From Isochrysis galbana (Eukaryota; Haptophyta; Isochrysidales; Isochrysidaceae), in assembly GCA_018136815.1 (NCBI GenBank), contig CM030932.1, forward strand, positions 6,424,407-6,488,406: a stretch of 64,000 nucleotides of DNA, in the 5' to 3' direction. Numbering within the stretch: position 1 is the stretch's first letter; each line of letters begins with the position of its first letter. The notes below the pieces were generated by a model. It was not told the origin of the DNA and searched no databases. It saw only the letters and a program-made list of their open reading frames with translations. A program made the position numbers and the translations under genes. Shown here piece after piece: positions 26,955-38,184 of the stretch.

Positions 26955-27140
26955 TGATTGTAGTCTTGTAGAAGGTCTTGATGGCTAGCATCCCTAGCCA
27001 CATACACCGGACGAGCCATGTACAAACCGCTCACACCCCCATCGCCCATCGCGGGGCAGGGGCTCCGTTGCTCCGTTGCCGATGAAGATCGGTCCCTCAG
27101 CACTAGGATTAAACTAGGACAACAAGAAAACTCCGACTCC
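26955..27140 (-). repeat. Family C repeat (ankyrin-gene tail), minus-strand sense
   Basis: On the minus strand it encodes ARPVYVARDASHQDLLQDYN and then a stop. The remaining blocks ('ggggctccgttgccgatga', 'ggtccctcagcactaggattaaactaggacaacaagaaa') match 54085-54295 and the reverse of 10716-10935. Confidence 0.75.
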
Positions 27141-27242
27141 GACAAAGGGGGTGGGAGTACTCTACTCTAGGAGATTTCTTGGAAGACACCTTTCTCTTGC
27201 CTCAACCCTCCCCCACCCACACCCGTGACGTGTCCCGTCAAG

Positions 27243-28581
27243 ATGCCCTCCTCGGTCACTCGCAACCAGGCGCTGAAGAAGGTCAAGTTCGGCGCTTCGG
27301 ACATGCACGTGACGCAGGCCTGCGTCGGCACTATGACGTGGGGTAGCTTCAACGGGAAGGAGGAGGAGGCTGTAGCCCAGCTGGATAAGGCGATTGAGCT
27401 TGGAGTCAACTTCTTCGACACAGCTGAGCTCTACCCAGTGGCTTTCAATTACGGCAAGACGACGGAGGAGTGGATGGGGCGCTGGCTCAGTAAGCGCGTC
27501 GAAGAGGGCAAGTTTAAGCGTGAAGACATTTACATCGCGACCAAGTGCAATCCCAACATGATTGGTGGTACGCCCGAGGGAGAGACTCCTCGGCCTCATG
27601 GCTATGAGCCAGACATCCTCGAACGATCCTGCCGCATGAGCATCGAGCGCCTACAGTGTGATTACATCGATTTGTACCAGGTGAGATGACTTACTCTGGG
27701 CGCGATTGCTTCTAGCTTGTTGTCATTAACGCCGCGCACTGACATCTAAATCCCATCCACTTGCGCAGCTGCATTGGCCATCACGCGACACTCCCATCTT
27801 CGGTTGTGCCTCTTTCTATCCTGGCCATGGGCCCAATCGCCCTATGCCCCCTGGGACACCGCTTGAAGCGGGCAATCCTGGATACGACCTTTTCGAGAAA
27901 CAAGTTCTCGCGGTGAAGCGGCTTCTAGATATGGGGCTCATCAAACACTGGGGTCTCTCCAACGAGAATGCTTTTGGCATCACAATGTTCTGCATGACAG
28001 CAGACAAGCTGGGCGTTCCACGCCCGATCTCTTGCCAGAACGATTTTTCCCTGTTGAACCGTACTTACGAGCAGGACACATGGGAAGCCGCCTATCGGTT
28101 CGGTGTTGTCGGCATTCCTTATGGTGTTCTTGCTGGTGGTGTGCTGACTGGTAAATACCTTGCTGGTACGAAATGGGAGAAGAGTTCCATTGCAGATCGC
28201 CCTGCCACCGAATGGCGTATGCGCTCACAGCCTGGATTTCAGCCACGATACGGAATGCCCGTTGCGATGCTGGCCACTGCTGAATATGTCAAACTTGCCG
28301 AAGAATACGGGCTCACTCCAGCGGAGCTTGCATTAGCATGGGCAAACAAGCGCGATTGCAATACAGCGATCATCACGGGAACGACCACCGTGAAGCAGGT
28401 TGAGGAATGCATCGAAGCGTTCAAGCTTGAACTTCCCGAAGAGCTCATGACTGCTGTTGATAAAATTCATGAACAATATCGTCATCCAGCGTGTCACATG
28501 CACGACAAGCCAACCTGCATGGCCGCGGAATGGTTGGGCAATAGCGCTGTACGTGCTTATGAAGCTCCTAGCAGTAAGTGA
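27243..28581 (+). CDS. Aldo/keto reductase (Tas-like)
   Basis: Two exons, 27243-27680 and 27769-28581, joined in phase 0 across an 88-nt GT-AG intron, give 416 residues. The AKR catalytic tetrad is complete: D59 and Y64 (V-N-F-F-D-T-A-E-L-Y), K101 (I-A-T-K) and H148 (L-H-W-P) at the start of exon 2. GVVGIPYGVLAGGVLTGKY and AIITGTTTVKQVEE near the C-terminus are the NADPH-binding strands. The overall layout is that of the bacterial Tas / plant AKR group of about 350-400 residues. The physiological carbonyl substrate cannot be told from sequence. The in-frame sequence upstream of 27243 has no ATG. Confidence 0.92.
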
Positions 28582-29215
28582 GCCTGGCGGATTTCTCGGT
28601 TTCCACCATGTACATGGAGACATTCCTCCGCATACGTGATGATTCGTGCATCTACAGACGAATGATATCCAATTGCCGATCCCGTCACCGATGGTGACTT
28701 GCCTCTACTCCCACTGCATGAGCCGTGAGGCTAGTTCAAGAGCGACTAGAGGCAACATCAGGGTGACGCATGTATTTAGGAACCATATCATCCCAGCTCC
28801 AATGGGGAGCTTATTGCTCCGCCATGCGCCCGTCACGGATCGGTGGGAGGCCTTTCTTAGTTTAGCAGCGCGATCTGGACTCCGGACGAGAGCAGCTATC
28901 GAGTGCGAGAGTCGCCGGCGCAAAAAGCGCTTGGGGCATCGCCCTGACGCATTCGATTACATATTTCATATTTTAAATTAAAGAAAGTGCTTTTAATGCG
29001 AGTAGGGGAGGTTGACAAGCCATGCTAGGTTCGCTCAGGGCGTCCCCTCCGTACGATTCGGACAACAAAGGCAAATTGATCCTTAGCGCGGAGCTTCTAT
29101 CTCTGGCCGCGAGGCGGGGTATGGAGCACCAAGCTAAGAGGGTGCAACTCAAGGTTCCTTTTTTTTGTCACGCCCCTCCCGGCTTTTTAGGTATATAATT
29201 TCTACTGACCCCTAA
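28582..29215. other. Intergenic, nothing recognised
   Basis: 3' flank of the reductase gene; no gene, RNA or repeat identified. Confidence 0.4.
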
Positions 29216-29582
29216 CTTCGCCCCTAACTCGGGGGTTGACCGCGCGCAGACAAACATAAACACGGGGACCCATCAAGCGGACTTATTCATTATCGTGCCA
29301 TCAATCGTAATTGGATTCCTGGCGGATAAAGTTAAAGGAATCGGAGTTGGAGCTGGAGTGGGAGTCGCACTGACCCTGCTGCTTTTCTTTCTATTGTGGA
29401 AATTTAAGGTGTGGCGCCTTTCCAAAACAGACAAGATGCGGCTCACCGACGAAGCGAAGGCAAGGTTGGCCGCGCGCAAAAAGAAATAAACATGAACACT
29501 GCTTTTCTTTCTATTGTGGAAATTTAAGGTGTGGCGCCTTTCTGCTGCTCACCGACGAAGCGAAGGCAACGTTGGCCGCGCG
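29216..29582 (+). other. Possible membrane-peptide remnant with local tandem duplication
   Basis: A frame lacking an ATG encodes a hydrophobic span (GVGVALTLLLFFLLWKF) and a basic tail ending ARKKK at 29489. The block 'ctgcttttctttctattgtggaaatttaaggtgtggcgcctttc' (29379-29422) is repeated at 29499-29542. The second copy lacks about 19 bp but continues with 'ctcaccgacgaagcgaaggcaaNgttggccgcgcgca'. I do not recognise the peptide. Confidence 0.35.
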
Positions 29583-29661
29583 CATGAACAGCTCGAGGTT
29601 CCCTTTTTGTCCCACCCACCATGTGGTTCCCTTTTTTGTCACACCTTGAACGATCATCCCG

Positions 29662-29745
29662 CCCTTGTTGAAGAATGCAACCATTCCTTGTTGAAGAATG
29701 CAACCATGCCCGCTGCCCGAGTTGAAGAATGCAACCACGTGGGCG
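29662..29745. repeat. Three-copy 'gttgaagaatgcaacca' repeat
   Basis: 'gttgaagaatgcaacca' occurs at about 29667, 29689 and 29721. Confidence 0.8.
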
Positions 29746-29749
29746 TCAG

Positions 29750-30465
29750 ACTGCCGACGTCCGCCCTCGCACGCCCATAGCCAGCACACCGGGCGGATGG
29801 CGACAACTGAAGAAAGACTTCACACGGTTTCAACGCCGTTTGCTGCAAAGCAAAAGGCAAGCGATTCCCCACGAGACTCCATGACGCATTTCGCCCCAGT
29901 CACCATCACTCCACCCGCAAGCGTGTGAATGAGCTGGGGAAGCATTGCTCTAGGTGCTGCTTCCGCTCGCCCGGCGCTGCCCTCGCTCAGCCCAGCCACT
30001 GTCCCTCCCGGTCAGGAGACGTTGGCGCGCCTCTCCGCCCGCCTATGTGGACGCATCTCCTCCCGCCTACGGGACGCCTGCGCGCCTTCGTACGGCGGGG
30101 TGGGGTGCAACCACCTGCGCTGGGGTGGCTGAAGGGAGCGAGGGCGCGGTGAAAGGGCAGGACCGGCTGCGATGTCCCCTTTTCTACGGTCAAATCGCCT
30201 TGCTGCACGTTTGTACTGTAAAAAAGGGGGTCCTTTAAGTAGAACTTATACCGTCCACATGGGGGGCACTTGCGAAAAAAACAACCAAACCTGAGGTTGC
30301 ACCCTCTCACGGCCAATCCAGAAACATGCCCGGAGACGGGCCTTTAACCTTTAAACACACCAAAGCATACCGCGGAGGCAACCCCAAGAAGGACCTCACA
30401 GCGCACGCAAGAGGAGCACGCGCAACTCGCGAGACTCCCTGAGTCCTGAGTGCAAAGGAGAACAC
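29750..30465. other. Intergenic, nothing recognised
   Basis: No gene or clear repeat found. Frames are short and lack family features. Confidence 0.35.
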
Positions 30466-30479
30466 CAACGCAACCCGAA

Positions 30480-30695
30480 AGGCGAAAGGCCTACCTACCC
30501 TGAACACGCATCCAAAACCGGGCCCGTGGTAGTGTACCGGGGCCGCACCCCCGACACCGAAGACAAAGGAACGAGGGGGGGAAGACGAGGACGCGGAGAG
30601 ACGGGAGCGAAGGGCGATGACTGGTGCTGTGCAGTAGTATATACAGGTCTAGCGATAGGTGATAGATGTGTAGCCCTGATTCTTCAGATCTTTTG
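30480..30695 (+). mobile_element. Family L retroelement copy
   Basis: 'ggcctNcc ... gtagtgtaccggggccgcacccccgacaccgaagacaaagg ... gatagatgtgtagccctgattcttcagatcttttg' matches the insertion at 41824-42102. Its T-tail has decayed to 'tcttttgctttc'. Confidence 0.65.
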
Positions 30696-31309
30696 CTTTC
30701 TCTCCGGAGAACCGAGAACCCTCAACTAATAAAAAAAAATTCCAACTGGGAAGGTGCTGGTCCGAAGTTTTTTCTTCAGTGAAGGTGCAGGTGAAGGTGA
30801 GAGTGCAGGAACTGCAGGTGCAGGTGAAGACACGGTGAACGGGGCGCGCTCGGCGGCCAGTAGCCAGTAGCCCGCCAAGGTGGCTGTTGATCGTGCTCGC
30901 GTGGGATTGCAAGTTGAGAGCCAAAATTGATCAAGTGGTGGGGCACACCACCCATGTTCATGTTATTGGGAAAAATAAGCAGGCACCTGCACTGCACGTA
31001 CACACCTTCACTCCAACTGCGGCATCGACGCCACATACAGCTGCGGAGCCCGCGCGCGCACATCGAGGCCCGCGCGCACACACCCGTTCTATTCAAAACA
31101 AGATCCTCAAGCTGATTCATTCACTCATTCATGCGGACATGGGAAGCGCGTCCGCTATGCGCGTTCCGCCCTCCCCGTTCATCGGCCGGGAACCAGGAAC
31201 CAGGTCGGAAACGAGAACGGGAGCAACTTCGAGACGAGAGAATGAACACGATCTGGAGATAAGAGCATGGAAATCGCATCATCTACGATGAATGCGACAT
31301 AGCTGCTAT

Positions 31310-31412
31310 AAACACGGTGGCCAAACAGGACGGGGTTTGAAACACGGCAAAACACGGCTGTGTTTGGCTTTTGTAGAAACACGGTAAACACGTGTTTCCC
31401 AGCTAGGTTATT
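31310..31412 (+). repeat. Family J repeat
   Basis: 'ggggtttgaaacacggcaaaacacggctgtgtttggcttttgtagaaacacggtaaacacgtgtttcccagctaggtt'; see the 4238 and 21690 copies. Confidence 0.7.
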
Positions 31413-31623
31413 GAAGCAGGCAGTGCTGGAAGCATGCCGTCAAGTGCCGCGTGCGACGCCCTTCGCCTTCGCGCGCAGCTCAACAGGCACGCGATTCCCG
31501 ATTCCCGACAAGGAGCGCCGCGCGATGGCCTTCACATTCCAGCTTCGTGCGTGGCAAGGGTGAGTGGAGCGGGCAAAGGGCCAGAAGCGCGTACGTGGAA
31601 CGTGGAATGGATGAGATGATGAG

Positions 31624-31810
31624 ATCTTGGAGTCGGCGAAGCGCATCTGCGGCGAGAAGCTCGCGTTCTCGCGCAACTCAATCAAAGCGGCGCTGAAGAA
31701 CAAGCGCGACGTGCCTGCTACAATGGGGCGGCCGGTCAGCTACCCGCCAGACCTCGAGGAGGAGGTGATGCTGTTCATCAAAAACTTGCCAGTGGTCAAA
31801 GATAATGTGC
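31624..31810 (+). pseudogene. Possible pogo/Tigger-type transposase HTH remnant
   Basis: The frame reads AFSRNSIKAALKNKRDV, then GRPVSYPPDLEEEVMLFIKN. This fits the second helix-turn-helix of pogo/Tc5 transposases (GRP-x-x-L-x-x-x-x-E-x-x-L-x-x-x-I). The DDE domain is absent and the frame decays after position 31810. Confidence 0.35.
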
Positions 31811-32189
31811 CACCATGGCCTCGCGACTCCCTCTCCCTCTTGGTCCACCAGAGCCCCTACTCCTCTCGCCTCGAGCTATTGTCAGACTTTTGTACAGCCG
31901 TTTTGGGTTTTGGGCCCGCTCCACCTGCTGCGACGGTCGTGTGAGAACGACGCGTGCGCGACGGAGCAACGCTAGCAGGGCAGTGTGCCTGCGGTTCTGT
32001 CTCACCTGTGGGAGCCCTGCGGCAGCCCGCATAGTGGCTAGGCCAGATGTGTCGGATCAGCCCGATGAAAAGCGGGAGTCCTGCCGGCACTTGCCAAAAA
32101 TAGAACGTCACACTTTTGGCAACGAGGGGTAAAGTGTTGAGCGAGCCGCGGTGAGAGATCTCGCGCGCTCGCGCCAACGGTGAGAAGCG

Positions 32190-32335
32190 TCCGCGGGGGG
32201 GGGAGAGGGGGGGGGGGAGAGGGTGGGGGGGAGAGAGAGGGAGAGAGAGGGCTTTGTCCTTTGAGCTGGCGCTCTCAAACATATATACACTTCCCCCCTT
32301 CTCCCCCCCCCCGCCCCCCCGTTCGCGCGCGCGTT
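32190..32335. repeat. GA-rich and CT/C-rich microsatellite tract
   Basis: G4-6A and GAGA arrays on the left, C-runs on the right, upstream of the large gene at 32527. Confidence 0.85.
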
Positions 32336-32526
32336 TCTTCCCTCTCTCATGCGCTTCTCTATTATGGTAACACAGGTGCGCCGCCATCCCTCCCGCTCCT
32401 CATCTCTCCCTCCTCTCTCCCGCCACTCCCTCGCCCGCTCCTTCTCATTCGCCTTCCCCCCTTCCCCCGTTCTCCCTCGGGCCCTCGTACGGTCGCTCGC
32501 GGGTAATCAAAGGAGAGCAAGTACCT

Positions 32527-35500
32527 ATGGCCGTGCGCACGGGCCGCGCGGTCGACCCGCAGAAGCGGCTGGCGCGGCTACGGCAGGTGCGCGAGCAGGA
32601 GCGAGCGATCGCCGTTGCCACGCGCTTGAGCTACAGAGAGGCTCTGCGCGGACACGAGGAGCATCTTGCGGCGAGTCAGACGAGTCTGGTCGAAACAAGC
32701 AGCATGCCGCTCCCCGACGCGCTCAGACACGCCTCAGACGCGCTTGGCACCGCACACTCGGCAGCAGCGACTCAACGGGAAGAGCTTCGGCACCAGGCGA
32801 CAGACAGTGCTGCAGCCTGGCAGGACAGCATCGAGAGGGCGGAGATAAGGCGCGCAGGGGCGCTGTACGACATTCACGCAGAGGGTGTTGCGAAGGAGAC
32901 TGCACAGAAGGCAATTACCTTGCGACGCGAGCGTGTCACGCGCACCGAGGCCGCACGCAGCGCAAGTGCTGTTCAATATGCGCGTTCCCTTGAAGCGCAC
33001 CGCATCACCACTGAGCGCGATGCGGCGATGGCCGCCGCCAAGCGTGCTTCCAAGCCGCACGCAATGGTCTCCCGCGGCCAGACGCAGGTCGACTTTGCGT
33101 CCACCCGCTTGCATGGTGCGGCCGAGATTGCCTCAAGGACAACACGGTCAGTGGGAGGCCACGTGACAGTGCAAAGGCACGCTGCAGTTGTCCGCGGCAA
33201 GGACGGCTCGACTCTCGATTTCACAGAAGGTCCGACTGCGGCAGAGCTCGCCAATGCCGAGAAGCAGAAGCGGGCGGCAATCCATCAGCGTGAGCTCAGG
33301 GAGCGCGCCGAAACGAATCGTCTCAGTGCACTACGTGGTCAGCAGGCGATCGCCAAGGTGAGGCTAGAGGATGCTGACGCTCAAATGCGCAAGGAGCTTG
33401 AGGTGCTCGAAATGTCGAATCGCGCAAACAAGATTGCCAGGATTGTGCCGCCAGCGAAAGAGACCCACCCGCTGTGGTCGGTGCCACCTGCGCGCACCTC
33501 GTCGAATAGGACTACCAGCAGGACCTTTGCTCAGGCTGTGGGGCAGGAAACAATACTCGCACACCAATCGGAGCAACGGTGCAGAGAGAGAGCGCTGAGC
33601 AGTTCTCTCGGTGCTACAGCCGCATATGATGCCGACTTCATTCACAATGCACCACGTGAGTGTTCCGCACCTCATGACAAGTGGGGAAATCAATTCCAGC
33701 GTCCCGCGAGTTCCGCTCCTCCGTCCACGCTTGCCCATCCTTTCGCGTTGTATGCCTCTAACGCCGCACACAACACCTCGCCCCTCGAAGCACCGAGACC
33801 TATCGGCCACCGATCCGAGAGAACGTCGAGTCCCGTAGCTCCGTTCGCTCGGGAATGCTTTCCGGCTACATGCCAATCTTCTGAGGTCCAGGAACACACG
33901 GTGGATAGCGCCACCCAAGCGGCATACACCAACCAACGGTGGGCTGAACCGGTTCAGCTAGGACCGAACCATCGTCCTGCACCCACTCATGCGTCTCCTT
34001 TGAGTCCACACCATGAATACAGTGACGGATCTCCAGAAATGAATGTGAGCGATTCGCTGGCCAGCGCTTTTATGGAGTCGATTGAGAAAGGATATACGAG
34101 AAAGAGTGTTGTTACCGCTGATACGTGCAGGGGAGCGCACATCAGCAATCTAGCACGTGCTCAAATGGATCAATACGCCGGGAGTCTCGTAGTGGACCAA
34201 AATTCTCGTTCAGCGGCCATCTCCAACTCAGCCTCCGAGGGACCTGAAGTACAGCTGCAGCACCAGCCGCATGTCTGTGAGAAGCCGTTGCCACCAAGCG
34301 ACGACCACAGGTTAGAGACGGCCGCCTCTTCAGGCAAGGCAAACGCAGTTGACAGCTTGCATCCGCCGTTGACGGGCCCATCAATGGAGCACGCTCGATG
34401 CGAGGTAGGCCCTTCGCACGTGCTACAATTCCTTCCTCATGAATCCCAGGCCGCTTGTCGAAGTCGGGACAGCGCGGAGCCTACGCGGGCTGCCGGAGGC
34501 GCCGCTGGCAGCGGGCTGGCCGACGAGGAGGCAGGACCTCGGCCCTCCGTTCCAATGCCCATGTTTGATGGGATGCAGCCTACATCCCACGAGTTTTCTT
34601 CTCGGATCCCAATCGATCGGCAAGCGGCTTTTGTTGCTCGATTGGGAGCTTCGATGGGTGCCTCTTATGGCGCACGTAATCGCCATACGATTCCGGAGGC
34701 TTGGACCGATACGGCCCTTATGGGGCGAATGGAATCAACGGATAAGTCGTCCAACGGGGTTCAGATGGTCAACCTTCTCACTACATCACATAGTAGCAAC
34801 ACGGATTTAGGTGAGCACTCACGCGAAGACTCTGAGGGCTGGGTACCAGCTGGTGAGACTGGTGCCGTTCGTCAGGAAGACAACCATGTCTCTTCGGCTG
34901 CGGGCTTGATAGAGCCCAAAGGGCAACGCCAAGCTTCCAGTGTCAAGAGGGTGGTCGTACGGCGGAAGGAAAGAGCTGTACCCACGACCCGCCCGGTCGC
35001 GGCTCCACGCAGTTTGACACGTGAGGATCGGCCGCCCAGCACTAGCCGATCACCCAAGATTCGCGGGGCTGGCGGCACCCCTACTCAATTTCATACCCGT
35101 CGAGCATCTCCGTCGAAATCACCCTCGCGCAAATCGGATGGCCACGCTACGACTGGGAGACAGCCTCCAAGACAAGCCGGAGAACGGTCAGGCGCTCATC
35201 CGGCACGCGCGGTATCGGAGCGGACTCAGCCCCAGCAAGGAAGCATCTCCGCCTCATCCCGCTCGCGCACTAAACTGACCGCAATTACGAGGACCCGTGT
35301 TCCGCGCGATCTCGAATGTGTAGAGCACGACGATGACGTCGGTCCCGAAGAGGAGCTTCAGCCATGGCCTAGAGAACCATCAGAGCTCTCTTCTCCCGAG
35401 GATCGGCATTCTTCTGAAGAGGTGGAAGAGTTGGGTGCTCTAGCCTCTTGCACCGTTGATCAGATTGCCTCCCGCTCGAGTCGCTGCCCTACTGAGCTAG

Positions 35501-37431
35501 AGCCCCTTTCACGCTCACAACTGGCGGCCATTCGCTCCGCCACGATCCCCGTTAGCGTGCCACGCGTCACGATCCGTTCCCGCCGAGCCGTGGCTGAGCG
35601 CGCATCTGATGCTGCTCCGGCTGCGCTCGCACGCGCACGAGCCGCTGCCGCCTCAACGATTCACAAGGAGGACGGGCGGTCAGCTGCTGGTAATGCAGGC
35701 CAGCATGTTTGCTCACCCAGCGATCAGAGCACGCCAGATGGCGAAGAGGCCCAGGTCTCCGACATTGGACAAGGAAGTTTTGCGAGCAAAGCTGGTCATC
35801 AGCCGGATAACTCGTCACCCACGAGCGAGTTACTTCAACTTCAGGACGGAGTAGGTTCTTCTGCAAGCCAGCAGCGTGGAGCACGCGGCTGGTCGCGCGA
35901 GCTCTCACCGCCTAGTGATCAACTCTCGTCGTCCTCTTCCGATGTGTCGCCCCTTGCGCCGCGGTCGACGAAGAGTGGTAGTGTTCGCAACATGACAAGC
36001 GAGGTTCAACGACATCACCGAGGACATGTACGCGAGACCAACTCTGGCGACCGTGGGCAGCTTACATCAAGGCATGGCCAGGTCGAGACGTCGAATATGT
36101 CCCCTCTATCGCTCCTTTCGGACCCAGAAGATGCTCTCGCACCCCGTCCATACGTGCCGGAGGCCTTCCAGGAATCAACTGTGAGAGCTAGCACTTGGCG
36201 CGCTCCTCATCGCATCGCCTCACTCGGCGGCGGCCATGGTGATACCCATCTCTCGCCTTTTACAAGCTCGTCAGACGACGACGACGACGCTTTAGGCGTG
36301 GATGCCCACCGCCGGTTATCGACGTTCTCTGCTTCGGGCGCTACGTCCATCTCTTCATCACCTGATCTCGATGTGAGGGGCATGGACGTGGCCAAATTTG
36401 AGAGGCCGCGAGCATCGCCGACTACTCGAAGCTGTCCCAACACCCGGTCATCGGCATCCACATCTAGCCTCGTTCCTCTCGAAAGTAGGCAGGAGCGTCA
36501 GACATCGAGCAGTCGTATCGCCAACACGTTGAGCGAGCCCAGCCAATCAGATTCTAGCGTCACTGGTCCTTTTTCCGCCGCCGAAGACAGGAGGCCCTCT
36601 CATCGTATAGATCCGCATGCATCGTCTGCAAGAACGTCTGCCGCTTGTGGTAGAGGATTGCATGCCGCACCGATGCCGTTCGAGAGCCAACCGTTCCCCA
36701 TGCTGCCTTCAGTATCGGATGAGAGCTTCAACTCGGACATGCCCGTCGGCAAACGGTATTTTGACGAAAGCTCTTCCGCAGCAGATGACTACAATGGTGA
36801 GCTTGACGGCGAGCTTGCCCGCATTCTATCTCGCTCCGATGGCGTGGAAGGAGATTTTGCGAGCGAACGCGAGCATACGGAAGACTTCGTTCACTGGGAA
36901 GATGACCCAATGCGGCCGCTTTCGCCTGACACAGCTGCGTTGCTCGGCCTCCCCCCTGGTTGTGGGATGTTGGAGGCTATCGAACGGTTATCAAGCGCTC
37001 CATCGGACGGCTTGTCGTCACTAGACCTCCCAGTCGATTTGATGCACCACGCTGTGAGTTTGGGTGATTTCAACTTTGTCAGCAGTGGAGCTCCCAGCTC
37101 TGAAGAAGAGACCATGCGTACGCCTCTGTCTGCTGCATATTCGACATCACTTGAGCGTCAGTCCTCAGCATTGCAGGATTTCGGCGTCGGTCTGCAAGTG
37201 GCCGGTGATCAAATATCAACGGCCGCCGCGGTTGCCATGGCCGAGACGGAGGTCGATGGGGACACTCGTCCTCAAATAGTTTCTTCCAGTCTTATGGAAC
37301 CCACAACAAACGATACCGATCGCGCCCAACTAGCTCTACCTTCATGTCTCGAAAACGTCGGGGTTACGACGACCACAAGTGAGGCGGGCTATGTGAGCTT
37401 GGCATCGAACATCCAGTTCGGGGCGGAATAG
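32527..37431 (+). CDS. Large disordered protein with N-terminal coiled coil, CEP295-like start
   Basis: A single exon of 1634 residues. Residues 1-300 are strongly helical and charged. They open with KRLARLRQVREQERAIAVA, which closely follows the R-x-x-Q-V-R-E-Q-E-R-x-I-A pattern at the start of CEP295/Ana1-type centriolar proteins; further Glu/Arg-rich heptads run to about residue 300. The remaining 1300 residues are low-complexity Ser, Pro, Glu and Arg-rich, with clusters such as SSSDDDDDALG and SSSSDVSPLAPRS, and look intrinsically disordered. No enzyme motif is present. Function is unknown; a centriole/basal-body scaffold is a possibility that rests on the N-terminal motif only. The length without stops and the steady codon use make coding certain. 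Confidence 0.7.
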   Translation: MAVRTGRAVDPQKRLARLRQVREQERAIAVATRLSYREALRGHEEHLAASQTSLVETSSMPLPDALRHASDALGTAHSAAATQREELRHQATDSAAAWQDSIERAEIRRAGALYDIHAEGVAKETAQKAITLRRERVTRTEAARSASAVQYARSLEAHRITTERDAAMAAAKRASKPHAMVSRGQTQVDFASTRLHGAAEIASRTTRSVGGHVTVQRHAAVVRGKDGSTLDFTEGPTAAELANAEKQKRAAIHQRELRERAETNRLSALRGQQAIAKVRLEDADAQMRKELEVLEMSNRANKIARIVPPAKETHPLWSVPPARTSSNRTTSRTFAQAVGQETILAHQSEQRCRERALSSSLGATAAYDADFIHNAPRECSAPHDKWGNQFQRPASSAPPSTLAHPFALYASNAAHNTSPLEAPRPIGHRSERTSSPVAPFARECFPATCQSSEVQEHTVDSATQAAYTNQRWAEPVQLGPNHRPAPTHASPLSPHHEYSDGSPEMNVSDSLASAFMESIEKGYTRKSVVTADTCRGAHISNLARAQMDQYAGSLVVDQNSRSAAISNSASEGPEVQLQHQPHVCEKPLPPSDDHRLETAASSGKANAVDSLHPPLTGPSMEHARCEVGPSHVLQFLPHESQAACRSRDSAEPTRAAGGAAGSGLADEEAGPRPSVPMPMFDGMQPTSHEFSSRIPIDRQAAFVARLGASMGASYGARNRHTIPEAWTDTALMGRMESTDKSSNGVQMVNLLTTSHSSNTDLGEHSREDSEGWVPAGETGAVRQEDNHVSSAAGLIEPKGQRQASSVKRVVVRRKERAVPTTRPVAAPRSLTREDRPPSTSRSPKIRGAGGTPTQFHTRRASPSKSPSRKSDGHATTGRQPPRQAGERSGAHPARAVSERTQPQQGSISASSRSRTKLTAITRTRVPRDLECVEHDDDVGPEEELQPWPREPSELSSPEDRHSSEEVEELGALASCTVDQIASRSSRCPTELEPLSRSQLAAIRSATIPVSVPRVTIRSRRAVAERASDAAPAALARARAAAASTIHKEDGRSAAGNAGQHVCSPSDQSTPDGEEAQVSDIGQGSFASKAGHQPDNSSPTSELLQLQDGVGSSASQQRGARGWSRELSPPSDQLSSSSSDVSPLAPRSTKSGSVRNMTSEVQRHHRGHVRETNSGDRGQLTSRHGQVETSNMSPLSLLSDPEDALAPRPYVPEAFQESTVRASTWRAPHRIASLGGGHGDTHLSPFTSSSDDDDDALGVDAHRRLSTFSASGATSISSSPDLDVRGMDVAKFERPRASPTTRSCPNTRSSASTSSLVPLESRQERQTSSSRIANTLSEPSQSDSSVTGPFSAAEDRRPSHRIDPHASSARTSAACGRGLHAAPMPFESQPFPMLPSVSDESFNSDMPVGKRYFDESSSAADDYNGELDGELARILSRSDGVEGDFASEREHTEDFVHWEDDPMRPLSPDTAALLGLPPGCGMLEAIERLSSAPSDGLSSLDLPVDLMHHAVSLGDFNFVSSGAPSSEEETMRTPLSAAYSTSLERQSSALQDFGVGLQVAGDQISTAAAVAMAETEVDGDTRPQIVSSSLMEPTTNDTDRAQLALPSCLENVGVTTTTSEAGYVSLASNIQFGAE

Positions 37432-37747
37432 ATTTTAGCACACCATGGCAGAACAGTCGCCTCACACACGGCAACCATGACATCATCACTGGGATATCTA
37501 AGTTAGATGCCTCCGCGTGTCCCCGCATCTCGGCGAACAACCTGTTGCGCTGGATGTTCGCGTACACGCTGTCGTCGTGCTCCAGGTTGTAGCACACCGG
37601 GTACGGCATGTGTGTCGCGCCCTCCTCCCAGTGGGCTCCGAAAGAAAAAGGCGGCGCGCGAGGAGAAGATATAATACTTTCGTTGCGTGTATTTGTGTGC
37701 GAGTTTGGGTGTGTCGTGGCCGGTCTCAAACGAGACACGCCCAAGCG

Positions 37748-37835
37748 TAGGGCGGTCAAACAGTGATTTATAACTACTAGTGGGGGGGGGGCTGCATTTT
37801 TTGACCGTTCTCCGAAGCCCAAGAAAAAACTCCTG
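37748..37835 (+). mobile_element. Family D element end
   Basis: 'tagggcggtcaaacagtg ... gctgcattttttgaccg ... gaagcccaagaaaaaactcc', partner of 25377-25470. An overlapping minus-strand frame (37364-37909) includes the protein-like patch YNLEHDDSVYANIQRNRLF, of unknown origin. Confidence 0.6.
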
Positions 37836-38184
37836 GGGAGCTTACCTGCCACTACGAAAAATTGCCGAGAAAGAGAAAGATGGTGGGTTTTACCGCCCTC
37901 CCTTTGCACACGCGCTAGGGCTCCAACAGTACAGAACCGGCGGCGGTCGCGCCGCGGGGCCGATAAGCGATAAGGTTATTTCGGGGCTGTTGTTTCATGA
38001 CACGCGATTCCCCCGAGACCCGTCCGCGCTATCGGGCGCCCGACCTTCATCTAGTGCCTAGAGCAGGGGAGACGTCACTCGCAGAACACCCCATGCACCC
38101 CACGTTCCACGTTCGCCCGCCGCGCCCACTGCCGATCGTTTCCCTTCCGTCTCCTCGCATATCGAGCCAGTGGTCATGCTCGAT

